Source: Bacillota bacterium (GTDB lineage: Bacteria; Bacillota; Clostridia; Peptostreptococcales; Anaerovoracaceae). From it: a stretch of DNA of 64,000 nucleotides. The stretch covers positions 124,001 through 188,000 of the forward strand of contig JAETTD010000001.1 in the NCBI GenBank assembly GCA_021769295.1, written 5' to 3'. Below the pieces are notes generated by a model. The model searched no databases and was not told the DNA's origin. It saw only the letters and a list, made by a program, of their open reading frames with translations. Position 1 is the stretch's first letter; the number at the start of each line of letters is the position of its first letter. The translations under genes and the position numbers were made by a program. This document shows positions 27,883 through 36,011 of this stretch, piece by piece.

Positions 27883-28986
27883 CTATTGCAGATTGACTAT
27901 CCTGTAATCCTCTTTATATCTCTCGTTTCGGGCGTCGAGTTTTACAAACCTGCACCCTCCGAAAAGCCTCTCCGGCTCGTCCTGTTCATTGCAGGTTATG
28001 TATATGACATGGGTTGCCCTGCACTCTCCCTCCTGCTTCTCATATATGGCGCTTAAGGGCAGTCCGTCCTTTGTCATGGGTTTTGATAACATGCGAGGTA
28101 TAAGCCGGGCAAACTCGTCCTGGTTTGTGATATTCTCTGTTATGCAGCACTCTTCCTCCCGGTCTCCGTATACAAATTCAAAGGGAATGGCCTCTTCTAT
28201 GAGACGCTGACATGCAGAAATTACCATTTGCACTATGCGGCTTTTTATCTTTACGTCCGTCTCCGAAGCTCCTGTGCTCTTGTCCCAAAATACTGCCAGC
28301 GACTTATCTACGGGAAGGGCGGACTCTTTTACCAGCAGCGTGTCCAGCTTGCTTGAAAGCTTCCAGTGAATATGCCTTATACTGTCTCCGGGAACGTATT
28401 CCCGTATCTGAAACACTTCCGACATATCCTGCCCTTTCTTTTCCTGAGAATAAGTGAGGCAGTCGTCAAGGCGGCTTTCACCTTGGTCATAGTCTATGAA
28501 CATGTCAAAGAGCTCGGGAAGAACCGTATAGTTGACGGCGGCTTTCTTTTTTATCCTCACATCGGTAAAGTCGAATATGTCCGTAAGCCCTATTTTCTCT
28601 ATGCTGCATCTCACTTTTCCGCAGCACGTGTTTTCTGCCAGATATTCAGCCTCGGCTGTTTTCCCCGGCAGGCAGGCCAGCCTTATCTTTATCTTTCCCC
28701 TTTCGCCACTGTAAAGATTGTCGACCTGAAGAGCTCCTTTAAGGAAAACGGGCAGGCGGGACTGATTGGATACGGCCACCACGCAGGAGGAGCTTTTCTT
28801 TTCCTCTCCGCTCTTTACAGGCTTTATTTCTATATTTATCTTTTTTCTTACCGCAAAGTTTGCTCCGATGTTCAGCGCCAAAATAAGAAAAAGGCATATA
28901 AGAATTATTCCGCTGTATATGCTGAAAAAGAAGAGATTCAGCATCAGCGCTGTCAGTATAAATACTGCCGATAGAACTTTATGCAT
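27883..28986 (-). CDS. DUF58 membrane protein
   Basis: Two N-terminal hydrophobic segments then a cytosolic DUF58 domain with von Willebrand-like fold; the hallmark REYVPGDSIRHIHWKLSSKLDTLLVKE is at about residues 193-219. DUF58 proteins pair with MoxR ATPases and transglutaminase proteins as chaperone-like assembly modules. I start at ATG 28986 (MHKVLSAVFIL) with GAGGA 5 bases upstream; a GTG four codons earlier overlaps the moxR stop (TAGTG) and is the alternative. Confidence 0.88.
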   Translation of the reverse strand: MHKVLSAVFILTALMLNLFFFSIYSGIILICLFLILALNIGANFAVRKKINIEIKPVKSGEEKKSSSCVVAVSNQSRLPVFLKGALQVDNLYSGERGKIKIRLACLPGKTAEAEYLAENTCCGKVRCSIEKIGLTDIFDFTDVRIKKKAAVNYTVLPELFDMFIDYDQGESRLDDCLTYSQEKKGQDMSEVFQIREYVPGDSIRHIHWKLSSKLDTLLVKESALPVDKSLAVFWDKSTGASETDVKIKSRIVQMVISACQRLIEEAIPFEFVYGDREEECCITENITNQDEFARLIPRMLSKPMTKDGLPLSAIYEKQEGECRATHVIYITCNEQDEPERLFGGCRFVKLDARNERYKEDYRIVNLQ

Positions 28987-28997
28987 ACTTGTCCTCA

Positions 28998-29942
28998 CTA
29001 AATCTTTATATCCTTAACTATTGAAATCTCGGTTTTCATGAGTATTTCACCTAGAATATCTTTTTCATCACAGTCGTTAAGCTTTGCCTTTGAGTTCAGC
29101 ATGAGCCTGTGCCCGCAGACATCGGCAAAGTTTTTCTGAATATCTTCAGGTATCACATAGTCCCGTCCCGCTATGTATGCGGAGGCCTTTGCCATGCTGC
29201 ACAGAGCCATGGCGCCCCTTGGACTTACGCCCAAGGCTACCATGGGGCTTTTCCTCGTTGCCTCCGTAAGCTCGGCCGCATACCTGTATATCTCTCTGTC
29301 TGTATGAACGGACTTGGCGCAGCTTATCATGTCTTTCAGCTCTTCTGCTGACACCAGCGGTTTCAGGCTGTCCAGAGGATTTTTTTCGTGTCTGTCCACC
29401 AATATATCTATCTGGCTTTCTATGTCCGGGTATCCCATGGTAAGCTTGATGATAAATCTGTCCAGCTGAGAGTTGGGAAGCATCTGGGTGCCTGCCGAGC
29501 CTGCCGGATTTTGAGTGGCCAGCACTATGAAGGGCTCCGGCAGATTGTGAGTTATGCCGTCTATGGTTACTCTTTTTTCTTCCATGGCTTCGAGAAGGGC
29601 TGACTGGGTTTTGCTGGAAGTTCTGTTTATCTCGTCTGCCAAGAGCAGATTGGTCATTATGGCTCCTTCCTTGTACTCAAGGCCGCCTGTCTCCTTGTCG
29701 TATACCGAAAAGCCCAGAATGTCTGAGGGCATGGTATCGGGAGTAAACTGAACTCTCTTTGTATCAAGGCCGAGAACCTTGGCAAAGGCCAGCGCCATGG
29801 TGGTTTTGCCTACTCCCGGCACATCCTCCAGCAATACGTTTCCCTGGGCCAGTATTGCCGTAAAGACCTTATTTATGATTTCATCTTTTCCTTTGATTAC
29901 TGTCTGTATTTCCTTTTGAATGTCTTTAATAATGCGGTTCAT
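28998..29942 (-). CDS. MoxR-family AAA+ ATPase
   Basis: 314-residue AAA+ protein: Walker A EDVPGVGKTTMALAFA near residue 37, Walker B LLLADEINRTSSKTQSALLEAMEE near 103, sensor 1 VLATQNPAGSAGTQMLP near 145, and the sensor 2 region GVSPRGAMAL near 243. MoxR ATPases act as chaperones for complex assembly with DUF58 partners. RBS AAAGGAA before ATG. It lies between two secreted-protein genes and the DUF58 gene, all on one strand with gaps under 20 bases. Confidence 0.93.
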   Translation of the reverse strand: MNRIIKDIQKEIQTVIKGKDEIINKVFTAILAQGNVLLEDVPGVGKTTMALAFAKVLGLDTKRVQFTPDTMPSDILGFSVYDKETGGLEYKEGAIMTNLLLADEINRTSSKTQSALLEAMEEKRVTIDGITHNLPEPFIVLATQNPAGSAGTQMLPNSQLDRFIIKLTMGYPDIESQIDILVDRHEKNPLDSLKPLVSAEELKDMISCAKSVHTDREIYRYAAELTEATRKSPMVALGVSPRGAMALCSMAKASAYIAGRDYVIPEDIQKNFADVCGHRLMLNSKAKLNDCDEKDILGEILMKTEISIVKDIKI

Positions 29943-29959
29943 ATATATTCCTTTCTCTT

Positions 29960-31024
29960 TTAACTGAAATCGTAATAGCTCCCTTTTCCTTCTTTAAGCA
30001 TTTTAAGGGCCGTAAAGGCACGGCCTGCCTGTTCGCTGGCCATGACGTTTCCTATAAGCTTTCCGTCCTGTTCTATGGTGTGAGCATAACCTCCGCCGTC
30101 CGCCTTATAGGTAAGAAGTCCGCCCACTATATCCACTCCGTTTTTCTCAAACCGCTTATCCTCTGCCGGATCTATGCCCAGGGCGCACAGGGCTATTATT
30201 ACCTGGGATGAAGTTTCGGAGCTGTAGCCGTTTCCGTAGGTGTATCTTCCGTCCTCTTTCATCTGCTCGGAGAGAAAATCCACCGCCCTGTCAGCACATT
30301 CCTTTACGGTAACTTCTCTGCCGTCCTCTAAAATATATTTTTGAGAGGAGTCATAGTATGGCGCCAGCGCCTGAAGTGCCATGGCAGTAATATCCGAATC
30401 GCTGCCTGTGGCTCTGCTCAGTCCAAAGCCTCCGTCTTTTTCCTGTCCTTCAAGGAGGCTCTTTATCAGCCTTTCCCGGTCGTATATGCTGTTTTCCGGA
30501 CACCGGTATTCACGGGAGTCCAAAGTTATGAGAGCAAATATCAGAGCGTTGTTCCCCTGAGCTGAAATGTCGTCTGTCTGATGCCACATGTATGTGCCGT
30601 CTTTTATTAAATCTATATTTTCCCCTTCTTTTGTCTTGCCTGCCTTGGAAGGCTCGCCGCCGCAGGCTGTAATTGCAAGGCTTATGCGGTGCCACTCTGT
30701 GGCTTTGACGCCGTCAAGGCCGCCGTCTTTTTCGTACAGTTCTTCAACTTTTTTCTCAAGGCTTTTCAAGTAGCCGTCAAAATCGTCTTGCATATCGTTT
30801 CTGCTCAAAAGTATGGCAATCCAGTCGGATAAAGGATCTCCCGGTATTATGTAGCCGCCTTCTTTGAGCATTTCTCCGTCTTTGTCTGCTTCTGCCTCCG
30901 ATTTGAGAAAGGCGATTATGTCTTTTATTTCTTTGTCGTAGTCACAGTCATTCCCGCCGGCCTCGCAGCATGTAAGGGAGAAAATCATGGCTATGATAAG
31001 CAGTATTGCTCCTATGCGTTTCAC
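29960..31024 (-). CDS. Secreted alpha/alpha-toroid protein (prenyltransferase/squalene cyclase-like repeats)
   Basis: 354 residues with an N-terminal export signal (MKRIGAILLIIAMIFSL) ending in TCC, a possible but non-canonical lipobox. The rest contains alpha/alpha-toroid repeats: EKDGGFGLSRATGSDSDITAM near 195, EDGRYTYGNGYSSETSSQVI near 255 and ADGGGYAHT near 310. This fold is shared with the N-terminal domain of transcobalamin and intrinsic factor. Its neighbour encodes DUF4430, the C-terminal-like domain of the same mammalian proteins. The catalytic DxDD of terpene cyclases is not seen, in line with a binding role. Confidence 0.75.
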   Translation of the reverse strand: MKRIGAILLIIAMIFSLTCCEAGGNDCDYDKEIKDIIAFLKSEAEADKDGEMLKEGGYIIPGDPLSDWIAILLSRNDMQDDFDGYLKSLEKKVEELYEKDGGLDGVKATEWHRISLAITACGGEPSKAGKTKEGENIDLIKDGTYMWHQTDDISAQGNNALIFALITLDSREYRCPENSIYDRERLIKSLLEGQEKDGGFGLSRATGSDSDITAMALQALAPYYDSSQKYILEDGREVTVKECADRAVDFLSEQMKEDGRYTYGNGYSSETSSQVIIALCALGIDPAEDKRFEKNGVDIVGGLLTYKADGGGYAHTIEQDGKLIGNVMASEQAGRAFTALKMLKEGKGSYYDFS

Positions 31025-31042
31025 CTTTTATCCTCCTTCTTT

Positions 31043-32890
31043 TCACCTTTTACTGTCCTTTTTGTGGATTATTTCAGTCTTAGCGCCTCCGCACCTCTGG
31101 CATGTATATCTGATATATCCGTCATTTGAATCGGTGGCCTCTGCTCTTTCTGTTTCTTTGTAGTCGTGGCCTTTAGCTGGTATAATTTTTTCTTCCTCTC
31201 TATGGCCGCATCCTTCTATGCGGCATGTCCTGCCCCATAATCCTTCTTCTTCGCAGGAAGCTTCTTTTATGACCTTTCCTTCGTCCATTTTGTGACGGGG
31301 AACGTACTTTCCGTTTATCCATATACCGCAGTAGCTGCTGAGGGCTCCCCTGTCTGAGGTTGAGCCCAGGTCTTTGCCGTATGCAAGGGTAAATCTCAAA
31401 ATTATGTTGTCTCCGTCGCTTAGATAATACTCTGACATGCCTCTTCCCGGGTACAGGCTTCCGTTAATGGTATACATCCAGCCTGAGCCTTCCGTATAAT
31501 CAAATTCTCCTATCTTATCACGGCTGCTCTGGCCTGTAAGGGAAAGGCCGTCTTTTTCGATTTTGCTCCACAATTCGGCGGGTATGCTTGCGCCGTTTGC
31601 AATATAGGCTGCCCCTATGCTCTTGAGGTAAAATCCCACGTCGAGGGTTCCCGAACAGGCTCCCTCAAATCCGTAGTAGTCGAGGGCTGCCATTACGGCA
31701 TAGGAAGCAGGTTCTCCCTGTTTTATGTCGTATTCGAAGCCTTCTGCTATGATTCCAAGCCCGAGAGTCGTCGCATCTATGGTTATGGTGGCGGTTCCCA
31801 CCGAATCTCCCTCGCTGACAAACTGGTAGGTGACATTATATGATTTGAAGGAAGAATTTCCTTCGTCATCCCATGCCAGCACTGTAATCTCGTGTTTTTG
31901 CAGGTCTCCTATGGCCGGCGGGTCAAAATACAAATCGTATTCGTATACTCCGTTTCCCGTAGGCACGGTGGTTATCTTTTTTCCGTCCATGGAAACTGCT
32001 ATATGGTCGAAAGTTAAATTTTCGTCTTTGTAGGTCGTCGCCTGTACGGTAAATATAAACCGGTTTGTCTTTATATTTTCCGTGCGCCCGTCAAGGTTGG
32101 TGGTTATCACAGGCGGGTGGGCTCCTATCTGCGGCTTGTTTTCATCAGCAAGGTCGGCCAGATAGGTTATGTAAAAGGTGAGGGGCATCCCGTAGGTGCT
32201 GCCTTTGTCCTTTATGTAAAGGGTTATACGGTTCTCGCCTTTTGCCAGCCTGACTTTATAGTCTCTTTTTTCGGGGCTTAAGTACCTGCCTTTTTGCCCG
32301 GTGTCTTTGTTGACAATCTTTATTTTGAGACTCATATCCTTTGTCTCGTTTACAAGATAAGCATAAAATCTGAGGGTGTCATTTTTTAGCTGGCTTTCTC
32401 TTATGACTCCGCTTTCAAGGTCGGTGGCTATGGAAACCTGCTTTTCGCCGCCGGGTATGACGGTTTCATCACCGGCGTTGCCGCTGCTGCCGTTTTCGCC
32501 CACGTCTCCGCTCTGGTCAAAGTCGTCGGTGCCGTCTTTGTTTTCTTCACTGTCCTGCCCCGGCCGGGTTTCTTGGCTTTCTTCTTCCGGCGGCTTTTCC
32601 TCTTCAGGCTGTTCTTCTTTTTCTTGCTCCTCCGGCTTTTCCTCTTCAGGCTGTTCTTCTTCCGACTGCTCTTTTTCCTGTGCCTTGCCGTCTGCTTCTG
32701 TCTCGGAATCGTCGTCAGGCGTTACGGCTGCTGACACAACCATGTTTTCCGGCTGTATCTCCGCTGTTTTGCCTGCAAGAGGGTTTTCCGGCTCTGTCAC
32801 TGTTCTGCCTATTGTCAACGTAAACACTGCGGCCGCTATCAAGACAGCCGAAACAATATTTATAATTTTTTTCTTGTTTTTTTCATTCAT
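31043..32890 (-). CDS. DUF4430 (transcobalamin C-terminal-like) surface protein
   Basis: 615 residues. N-terminal membrane/signal segment (10-27); acidic Pro/Glu-rich spacer about 55-135; Ig-like region about 150-350; DUF4430 about 370-485, including GSGWMYTINGSLYPGRGMSE and YYLSDGDNIILRFTL; then two Cys/His clusters (CRIEGCGHREEE and CQRCGGAKTE) like the repeats of the 1820-residue protein. No sorting motif, so anchoring is by the N-terminal segment. Adjacent to the toroid protein, 18 bases apart. Corrinoid binding is inferred from fold and the upstream cobalamin riboswitch. Confidence 0.8.
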   Translation of the reverse strand: MNEKNKKKIINIVSAVLIAAAVFTLTIGRTVTEPENPLAGKTAEIQPENMVVSAAVTPDDDSETEADGKAQEKEQSEEEQPEEEKPEEQEKEEQPEEEKPPEEESQETRPGQDSEENKDGTDDFDQSGDVGENGSSGNAGDETVIPGGEKQVSIATDLESGVIRESQLKNDTLRFYAYLVNETKDMSLKIKIVNKDTGQKGRYLSPEKRDYKVRLAKGENRITLYIKDKGSTYGMPLTFYITYLADLADENKPQIGAHPPVITTNLDGRTENIKTNRFIFTVQATTYKDENLTFDHIAVSMDGKKITTVPTGNGVYEYDLYFDPPAIGDLQKHEITVLAWDDEGNSSFKSYNVTYQFVSEGDSVGTATITIDATTLGLGIIAEGFEYDIKQGEPASYAVMAALDYYGFEGACSGTLDVGFYLKSIGAAYIANGASIPAELWSKIEKDGLSLTGQSSRDKIGEFDYTEGSGWMYTINGSLYPGRGMSEYYLSDGDNIILRFTLAYGKDLGSTSDRGALSSYCGIWINGKYVPRHKMDEGKVIKEASCEEEGLWGRTCRIEGCGHREEEKIIPAKGHDYKETERAEATDSNDGYIRYTCQRCGGAKTEIIHKKDSKR

Positions 32891-32973
32891 GTTAAAATTC
32901 CCTACTCCGATTCATTTTTATGACTTTAGAGTGCTTAAGGCAAAAAAATTTCAGTAAACGGAAAAATTGCAAC

Positions 32974-33033
32974 AAAAAAAGACCTCTTATCAACAGCACA
33001 ACAATGTTATTGTTATTCTGCATGCAAGAGACC
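32974..33033 (-). terminator. Terminator between yezD-like and DUF4430 genes
   Basis: Minus strand GGTCTCTT pairs with AAGAGGTC (two G-U pairs), with an inner stem AACAAT/ATTGTT, then TTTTTTT. Just upstream an alternative hairpin (AGAC..TCGG AAAAA CCGA..GTCT) uses the same GGTCT, so the two are mutually exclusive. Confidence 0.7.
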
Positions 33034-33059
33034 TTCGGTTTTTCCGATCAGTCTGATTT

Positions 33060-33236
33060 TTAAAGTTTAATGCTCTTTCGTATTTCTTCTATTCTCTGAG
33101 GCTTTCCGTCTGTTATCACAACTCTTACTTCTCCAAAGTCCATAGATCTTATGATATTGAGCAGATTTTCTTCCTGCCTTGACAAGACCCATTTTCTTGT
33201 TCCTGTAACAGTCTTATCTTTATTATCTTTTTCCAC
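33060..33236 (-). CDS. YezD-like (DUF2292) small protein, GTG start
   Basis: 58 residues ending SMDFGEVRVVITDGKPQRIE and EIRKSIKL, the DUF2292 pattern. I start at GTG 33234-33236 (VEKDNKDK) because AAAGGGGG lies 6 bases upstream; a longer frame would run back through the riboswitch terminator. DUF2292 proteins have no established function and often accompany nutrient-uptake genes. First gene after the cobalamin riboswitch. Confidence 0.75.
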   Translation of the reverse strand: MEKDNKDKTVTGTRKWVLSRQEENLLNIIRSMDFGEVRVVITDGKPQRIEEIRKSIKL

Positions 33237-33269
33237 CGGCGTCCCCCTTTCTGCTGTATCGCTTATTAA

Positions 33270-33307
33270 ATTAAAAAGCTGAGTATATAAAAACATACAC
33301 TCAGCTC
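33270..33307 (-). terminator. Riboswitch-controlled intrinsic terminator
   Basis: Minus strand AGCTGAGTGTAT pairs with ATATACTCAGCT, followed by TTTTAATTT; it lies between the cobalamin riboswitch and the first gene, as in off-switches that terminate when ligand is bound. Confidence 0.88.
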
Positions 33308-33344
33308 CCGTTTTCGCCAAATAAAAATTATCTTCATATAGCCG

Positions 33345-33535
33345 TTACCTCGCAGCTATTGACTGTCTTAACCTCTCAAGCAGGTCTCCTGACTACGTAC
33401 GTCTTACATTCTTTCGCCTTCTCAGACTTCTTATTTGAATCCAATGGCAATTGAAAGAACTCGTTACTTACAGTGGCGGGCCCGTACCGGATTTTCACCG
33501 GTTTCCCTCTTAGCTTATTAAAGAACTTGGAGGTG
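33345..33535 (-). ncRNA. Cobalamin riboswitch
   Basis: Minus strand shows the class hallmarks: AGAGGGAAACCGGTGAAAAT, CCGGTACGGGCCCGCCACTG (B12 box) and GGAGACCTGCTTGAGAGG, with the kissing-loop arms in order. A sigma-A promoter lies just upstream and an intrinsic terminator just downstream. Adenosyl- or other cobalamin should lower expression of the genes that follow. Confidence 0.95.
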
Positions 33536-33555
33536 TATTGATTTTTAATATACAA

Positions 33556-33584
33556 ATTTTACCCTTTAAATCTTTCTTTGTCAA
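33556..33584 (-). promoter_or_regulatory. Sigma-A promoter of the cobalamin riboswitch
   Basis: Minus strand TTGACA (33579-33584), 17-base gap, TAAAAT (33556-33561), about 20 bases before the riboswitch. Confidence 0.85.
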
Positions 33585-33724
33585 TATGCTTAAAAAATTT
33601 ATCCGCATAGATTCGTATAACTTCCGGCAAGCTTAAAGTCCAGCATCTTGTTTTATCGACAAATTTAGTATATAATTATTATGAATATCATTCTAAGAAT
33701 ACTTAAATCAGGGGGATAAGACAC

Positions 33725-34597
33725 ATGTACAGAACTGACGGGTACAGGGTTCGCACTGACGACCCCATGTACGAAATCGCTGCATACGTAATGGACAAGA
33801 GATATGACGCAAGCAACTATATCAAACAGGATATCGATTTGGAAGTGCTTCATCAATATATTCAAAAGTGCAGAAAGAAAGGCATCTCTATGAGTCACAT
33901 GGGCATAATAATTGCCGGATACATAAGAGTGGTCTCTCAAAATCCTTATTTGAACCGCTTCGTTATGAACAAGCGCATCTATGCCAGAAACCACTTCTGT
34001 GTTTCTTTCGTAACCTTGCTTAACGGCGGTGAAAGAAGCACCGTAAATAAAGTTTACTTTAATCTGGACGACGATATATTCACAGTTAATAGAAAATTAA
34101 GTGAATCCATAGAAAAGTGCCAAAGCGAAGCTTCCGAAACCTCTATGGATAAGCTTGCAAAAAAACTTGTAAGGATTCCGGGCCTTCTGACAGTCGCTGT
34201 TTCGTTTTTTAAATTTTTGGATAAGCATTTTATGCTTCCTTTCAGCATCGTCGATGCCAGCCCGTTCCATACATCGCTTTTTATAACCAATCTGGCTTCT
34301 ATAAGAACCGGCGCCATTTATCATCATCTCTATGAGTTCGGAACCACGGGAATCTTCGCCGCTATGGGCAAGCCTACCAAAAAGCTGGTAAAAAACGGTG
34401 AAACAATCGAAGAACACAAGATAATGGAACTTGGCATCGTTACGGATGAGCGAATTGCTGAAGGGTATTATTACGGCAGATGTTTTAAGGAACTGAAAAA
34501 ATATTACAGAAATCCTGAGCTGCTTGAGAGTAAGCCACAAAACATAGTTGCGGACAGCGACATAAAACATAAAAATCCAAAATTTATTATCAGATAG
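33725..34597 (+). CDS. 2-oxoacid dehydrogenase E2-like acyltransferase domain protein
   Basis: 290 residues resembling the catalytic domain of 2-oxoacid dehydrogenase acyltransferases and chloramphenicol acetyltransferase. There is no lipoyl or peripheral-subunit-binding domain, so it is not a normal E2. PFHTSLFITNLASIRTGAIYHH near 183 matches the C-terminal core; the usual catalytic HxxxD is not clearly present (RYDASNYI begins the protein), so activity is uncertain. It is followed 12 bases later by the C_GCAxxG gene. RBS is weak (AGGGGGATAAG). Confidence 0.65.
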   Translation: MYRTDGYRVRTDDPMYEIAAYVMDKRYDASNYIKQDIDLEVLHQYIQKCRKKGISMSHMGIIIAGYIRVVSQNPYLNRFVMNKRIYARNHFCVSFVTLLNGGERSTVNKVYFNLDDDIFTVNRKLSESIEKCQSEASETSMDKLAKKLVRIPGLLTVAVSFFKFLDKHFMLPFSIVDASPFHTSLFITNLASIRTGAIYHHLYEFGTTGIFAAMGKPTKKLVKNGETIEEHKIMELGIVTDERIAEGYYYGRCFKELKKYYRNPELLESKPQNIVADSDIKHKNPKFIIR

Positions 34598-34609
34598 GAG
34601 ATTAAGATT

Positions 34610-35017
34610 ATGGACAGAAAAGAACAAGCTGTTATGCTGCACAAGAGCGGATTTAACTGCGCTCAATCGGTAGCCTGCTCATTTTGTCACGTTATGGGCA
34701 TGGACCCTGAAACGGTTTTTAAGCTTGCAGAACCTCTGGGCTTCGGTATGGGTAACATGGGAACCTGCGGAGCCGTTTCAGCCATGGCTCTCGTAGTAGG
34801 CATGAAGATGAGCGACGGAAACATGGACAATCCAAAGACAAAAAAAGAATGCTACAAGATGATGCAGCAGCTTACGGAAGAGTTTGTGAACAAGAATTCC
34901 TCTATCGTATGCAGTGAAATCAAAGGTGTTCACACGGGCAACGTCTTAAGGAGCTGCAACGGATGTATAGAGGATGCCGTTGAGCTGTTGGACAAGTACC
35001 TGCTGGGCATAGAATAG
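34610..35017 (+). CDS. C_GCAxxG_C_C family protein
   Basis: 135 residues of the PF09719 family, defined by conserved cysteines: NCAQSVACSF near residue 18, GTCGAVSAMAL near 48, CSEIKG near 103 and CNGCIEDAVELL near 117. Such proteins are thought to bind a redox or metal centre and often accompany redox transporters; the function is not known. RBS GGAGATTAAG before ATG. Operon with the acyltransferase-like gene; ends at a strong terminator. Confidence 0.88.
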   Translation: MDRKEQAVMLHKSGFNCAQSVACSFCHVMGMDPETVFKLAEPLGFGMGNMGTCGAVSAMALVVGMKMSDGNMDNPKTKKECYKMMQQLTEEFVNKNSSIVCSEIKGVHTGNVLRSCNGCIEDAVELLDKYLLGIE

Positions 35018-35032
35018 AATACATAACGGCAG

Positions 35033-35064
35033 CACCCTGCTTCTTCTGAAGCAGGGTGTTTTTA
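35033..35064 (+). terminator. Terminator after C_GCAxxG gene
   Basis: CACCCTGCTTC pairs with GAAGCAGGGTG, followed by TTTTTAT. Confidence 0.92.
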
Positions 35065-35093
35065 TGCGTCGAGCAGGCGGCGAAAGGTCGGAT

Positions 35094-35314
35094 TGCCGTA
35101 AATCTTAACTTTTTTCTCAATTACGGCATTTTTAAGCTGCCTGAGGGCTCTCGACTGCCGTAAATCCTTACTTTTTATTTAATTGCGGCATTTTATGGCC
35201 TGAAACAGCAACGAAACTGCCGTAAATTCCTACTTTTTCTTGAATTACGGCATTTCAGCTTCTCTAAATGCTGTAAAACTGCCGTAATTTCCAAATAATA
35301 TTCAAATCACGGCA
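35094..35314. repeat. Array 2: four 35-bp hairpins with exact 62-bp period
   Basis: Units at 35094, 35156, 35218 and 35280, each 35 bp (ends 35128, 35190, 35252, 35314). Arms TGCCGTAA and TTACGGCA (TTGCGGCA in the second, TCACGGCA in the fourth) match array 1 at 4350-4570. Loops are T/A-rich and variable; gaps are 27 bp and unique. This fills the 380-bp space between a terminator and a lipoprotein promoter (TTGACA at about 35347). Confidence 0.9.
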
Positions 35315-35396
35315 ATCTCGCCGGACAAGCACCTTCTTAAAACAGATTGACAAAAAAATCGTAATATGCTACGCTTTACAAAAGGAGGGCAAAGCC

Positions 35397-35945
35397 ATGA
35401 AAAAGCAATGTATAACTGTCACTCTAATTTTAATTCTCATTTTATCACTGTCATTAGCCGGATGCGCAAAGGATTTGCCGGATGTCGAAGACGTCCCAAT
35501 GGCAGGCGACCATGCAGTATTTGACTATGAGCAGCTTAAAGACCATGCAAAAATAATAGCTAAAATAGAAGTTACAGATTCTCTCAGCCAGGAAAACAGC
35601 TTTACGCTCAATGATCCGGAGACCGGCTCCATGGGCGGTTTCTACGGGAAGCGCACAGGGCGGGTTCTGGAATATTACAAGGACAGCACCGGTGAATTCT
35701 CGGAGGAGTTGTCCTTCATCGAAGCAGCGGCAATCGTCGATGACCGCTACCTTCACATCGAAGGCTACGAGAGCCTCAAAAAGGGAAATGAATATGTAGT
35801 ATTTCTCTCTGACGGAACGGCTTCAGGCGACATGAGCATCATAAGCTGCAACAACGGCGTAGTCAGGCTCAACCCTGAAGAAAAACACATGAATTATCCT
35901 GAAATCGCCGAAAGGGCTGCCGAGGAAAGCAGCATAAGCTTTTAA
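35397..35945 (+). CDS. Lipoprotein of unknown function
   Basis: 182 residues. Signal peptide with lipobox SLAGC, cysteine at residue 22, so membrane-anchored outside. The mature part has DYEQLKDHAKIIAKIEVTDS near 44, resembling a beta-barrel/OB-like fold seen in small clostridial lipoproteins, but I cannot name a family. RBS AGGAGGGC before ATG. Single gene with a terminator, directly downstream of array 2. Confidence 0.7.
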   Translation: MKKQCITVTLILILILSLSLAGCAKDLPDVEDVPMAGDHAVFDYEQLKDHAKIIAKIEVTDSLSQENSFTLNDPETGSMGGFYGKRTGRVLEYYKDSTGEFSEELSFIEAAAIVDDRYLHIEGYESLKKGNEYVVFLSDGTASGDMSIISCNNGVVRLNPEEKHMNYPEIAERAAEESSISF

Positions 35946-35968
35946 CCGTTACCCCCTTTATTAGAAAG

Positions 35969-36005
35969 GAAGCCCGAATTCAGGCTCTGAATTCGGGCTT
36001 TTATT
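35969..36005. terminator. Bidirectional terminator
   Basis: AAGCCCGAATTCAG pairs with CTGAATTCGGGCTT, followed by TTATTATA; between convergent genes. Confidence 0.9.
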
Positions 36006-36011
36006 ATAGTT

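Noticed and set aside
33237..33320. Longer N-terminus for the YezD-like protein
   Set aside because: The upstream in-frame codons run through the riboswitch terminator; the GTG start has the good ribosome site.
34097..34666. Minus-strand open frame opposite the acyltransferase-like gene
   Set aside because: No ribosome site or recognisable family; the plus-strand gene is supported by its neighbour and fold.
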